From assembly GCA_963663375.1 (NCBI GenBank), contig OY760195.1:620001-684000 (forward strand): a DNA stretch of 64,000 nt, given 5' to 3'. The notes under the pieces are model-generated. The model worked only from the letters and a program-made list of their open reading frames with translations, did not search any database and was not told the origin of the DNA. This DNA comes from JAYREN01 sp963663375. Lineage in GTDB: Bacteria; Acidobacteriota; Holophagae; Holophagales; Holophagaceae. Below, piece by piece: positions 62,137 to 64,000 of the stretch. Position numbers and translations under genes: made by a program. The stretch's first letter is position 1; each line of letters begins with the position of its first letter.

Positions 62137-63999
62137 TCAGCGCTTGGCGCCCGTGAGATTCGTGCTGTCCAGGTTGGCATCCGTCAGGTTGGCCTCGCGG
62201 AGATCCGCGCCTCCAAGATTGGCGCCGCTGAGCTTGGCGTGGCTCATGTTGGCGCGATTGAGATTGGCGCCCGAGAGATTGGTCCACACCAGGTTGGCGC
62301 CGCTCAGGTTGGCACCGGAGAGATTCGCGCCGTCCATGGCGGCGTCGATGAGGTTCGTATGCCTCAGGTCCGCGCCCGACAGGTTGGTGCCGCTGAGGTT
62401 GGCGCCCGACAAATTGGCCCCATCCAGGTAGGCATCCTTCAGGATCGTCTCCCGCAGATCGGCGCCGCACAGGTTGGCGCCATCAAGATTGGCTTCCTTG
62501 AGATTCGTCTCCCGCAGGTTGGTCTGCCGAAGGTCCACTCCCCGCAGGTCCGCCCACACGAGGATGGCGCCGCTGAGATCCGCATTGACGAAGTTCGCCT
62601 CGTTCAGGTTGGCCTGGTAGAGATCGGCCTCGGTGAGATTCGCGCCGCGCAGATTGGCCTTGCTGAGGTTGGTGCGGTACTCGCCCCAGGACTCGGTGGG
62701 GAGCGAGGCCAACTTGGCCCCGTGCAGGTTGGCCCCCTCGAGGTTCGCACTGAAGAGATTGGCCCCGCGCAGCTCGGCGCCGCTGAGATCCGCCGAAGCC
62801 AGATTGCAGAGGCTGAAATCCGCACCCACGGCCCGGGCAGCTCGGAGAATGGCGCCGCGAAGGTTCGTGCCGTTGAGGTTGGCCCCGTCGAGGATCGCAT
62901 GATTGAGGTCCATGCCCTCGAGGGTGAAACCCGTGAGATCCGTGCCGCTCAGGTTGACCCCGGAGAGCATCGCCCGATCCAGACTGGCACCGCTGAGGCT
63001 GGCACCGCTGAGGTTCGCGCCCTGAAGATTGGCGCTGAGAATCACCCCTTCCAGATTGGCGGACGTGAGATTGGCCTCGGTGAGATTGGCGCCGCAGAGA
63101 TTCGCGCTGCGCAGATCATCGCCCATGAGCTGGGCGTTTTGAAGGTTGGCGCCACCGAGGTGCGTATCCGAGAGATTCGCGCCGGTGAAAATGGCTCCGG
63201 CGAGATCCGCGCCGTCCAGATTGGCCTGGGAGAGATCGGCGTTGCCCAGGTTCGCCCCCCGGAGATTCTTTTCGGAAAAGTCCACGCGCTTGAGATTGGC
63301 GCCCACCAGCACCGTGCCCGCGAGAACGGCACCGTCGAGCAGCGCGCCAGAGAGACTGGCCCCGGAGAGCACAGCATTGGACAGATTGGCGCCGCTGAGA
63401 TTGATCTCGCTCAGGTCGGCACCGGTGAGATCCGCGCTGCGCAGATCCGCACCACTCAGCACGGCACCGCCCAGGAGCGCGCCGCTGAGATTGGCGCCGA
63501 CGAGCACGGCGCCACTGAGATTGGCACCGGAGAGATCCACGCCCTTGAGATTGGCCTCGGAGAGATTGGCGCCTTCCAGGCTCGCATGCCTGAGTACCGC
63601 CGATTCCAGATCGGCCTTGCTCAGGTTGGAGCGGCTGAGATCGATCCCGCGCAGGTTGGTGGCGGAGAGATTCGTTCCGCTCAGATTGGCGCCGGCCAGA
63701 TTGGGGATGTCGTTCTTGTCGTACTGCAGGATGTCCAGGTAGCGCAGGTCCGCGCCCACAAGGTTCGCGCCGCTCAGATTGGCGCCCTTGAGATTGGCGC
63801 GACTCAGGTTGGCCCCTTCCAGATTGGCCTCGGCCAGGCTGGCCCAATGCAGATCCGCATCCGAGAAATTGGCCCCGGCGAGGTTGGCGCGATTGAGCGC
63901 CGCTCCCCCAAGCACCGCACCGGTCAGGTTCGCGCCCACCAGATTGGCGTTCCCCAAGGCCGCCCCAAGAAGACTCGCCTTGGCGAGGGTCGCACCCTC
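62137..63999 (-). CDS. Very large pentapeptide-repeat protein (5' end beyond right edge)
   Basis: At least 620 residues, open to the right edge (codons EGATLAKASLLGAAL read in from 63999), ending at a TGA at 62137. Almost the whole length is A(N/D)LXX repeats, for example ANLSGANLSGADLRHTNLID, more than 100 units. This folds as a right-handed quadrilateral beta-helix. One irregular spacer is seen (KLASLPTESWGEYRTNLSK). Pentapeptide proteins include gyrase-protecting DNA mimics, but those are near 200 residues. No signal peptide or other domain is visible in the portion present. Confidence 0.88.
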   Translation of the reverse strand, partial: EGATLAKASLLGAALGNANLVGANLTGAVLGGAALNRANLAGANFSDADLHWASLAEANLEGANLSRANLKGANLSGANLVGADLRYLDILQYDKNDIPNLAGANLSGTNLSATNLRGIDLSRSNLSKADLESAVLRHASLEGANLSEANLKGVDLSGANLSGAVLVGANLSGALLGGAVLSGADLRSADLTGADLSEINLSGANLSNAVLSGASLSGALLDGAVLAGTVLVGANLKRVDFSEKNLRGANLGNADLSQANLDGADLAGAIFTGANLSDTHLGGANLQNAQLMGDDLRSANLCGANLTEANLTSANLEGVILSANLQGANLSGASLSGASLDRAMLSGVNLSGTDLTGFTLEGMDLNHAILDGANLNGTNLRGAILRAARAVGADFSLCNLASADLSGAELRGANLFSANLEGANLHGAKLASLPTESWGEYRTNLSKANLRGANLTEADLYQANLNEANFVNADLSGAILVWADLRGVDLRQTNLRETNLKEANLDGANLCGADLRETILKDAYLDGANLSGANLSGTNLSGADLRHTNLIDAAMDGANLSGANLSGANLVWTNLSGANLNRANMSHAKLSGANLGGADLREANLTDANLDSTNLTGAKR

Positions 64000-64000
64000 G

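Noticed and set aside
62137..63999. CRISPR-like or satellite periodicity at DNA level
   Set aside because: The 15-bp period comes from coding of pentapeptide repeats in one long frame; units vary and there are no unique spacers.

Overview
The window is 64 kb of high-GC, gene-dense bacterial chromosome. Gene style suggests Acidobacteriota of the Holophaga/Geothrix type: a diderm with TonB/ExbBD, an M64 peptidase, a PPi-type phosphofructokinase, UbiA and an ImuB/DnaE2 mutasome. This is an inference from gene content; no rRNA gene or other firm taxonomic marker is present. No tRNA, rRNA or CRISPR array was found.

Layout. 1-7 kb: edge of an FHA protein, a YhbY-type RNA-binding protein, a secreted M64 peptidase, uvrB, a DUF481 outer-membrane protein, and acpP-fabF. 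7-14 kb: xerD with a duplicated 3' end, prmC, imuB-dnaE2, and a YbaK-type deacylase. 14-24 kb: tandem nitroreductases, a TIGR01777 epimerase, miaB with a duplicated 5' end, an NDK-like protein, groESL under a perfect CIRCE operator, a zinc-ribbon protein with YggS, and a chemotaxis receptor. 24-28 kb: a tonB-exbB-exbD-exbD cluster plus a third exbD. 28-33 kb: tgt-yajC-secD-secF. 33-39 kb: a secreted alpha/beta hydrolase, PPi-PFK, a tryptophanase-family lyase and an ADP-forming acyl-CoA synthetase. 39-48 kb: tandem YfiR-like secreted proteins, then a long minus-strand run (xerC, tex, lipoprotein, lepB, a thiE-aroK fusion, phosphoesterase, PilZ, ArnD-like deacetylase). 48-51 kb: a long-chain acyl-CoA synthetase. 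51-59.7 kb: a degraded genomic island. 59.5-64 kb: ubiA, an M23 peptidase, bactofilin, and a very large pentapeptide-repeat protein running off the right edge.

The most unusual parts are two. (1) A roughly 9-kb island sits inside the 5' end of ubiA. The original ubiA start remains at 50685. The right-hand copy has been given a new, longer N-terminus from island DNA, so the gene stays open. The island carries remnants of a helicase / DUF1156 methylase / DUF499 ATPase set (the combination I recall as Hma-type antiphage systems), broken by two deletions that fuse neighbouring genes out of frame, plus a truncated integrase and an intact unrecognised 1188-residue protein. (2) A related 60-bp palindromic element (49/60 identical, with compensatory stem changes) occurs at the 3' end of xerD and the 5' end of miaB. 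Each copy lies between two direct copies of 58-68 bp of the host gene. At miaB this creates a 40-codon upstream ORF whose stop overlaps the miaB start codon.

Smaller observations include a 19-bp inverted repeat bracketing the region upstream of the M64 gene, two copies of a large intergenic palindrome family, and a hairpin-rich 420-bp spacer between exbD genes.
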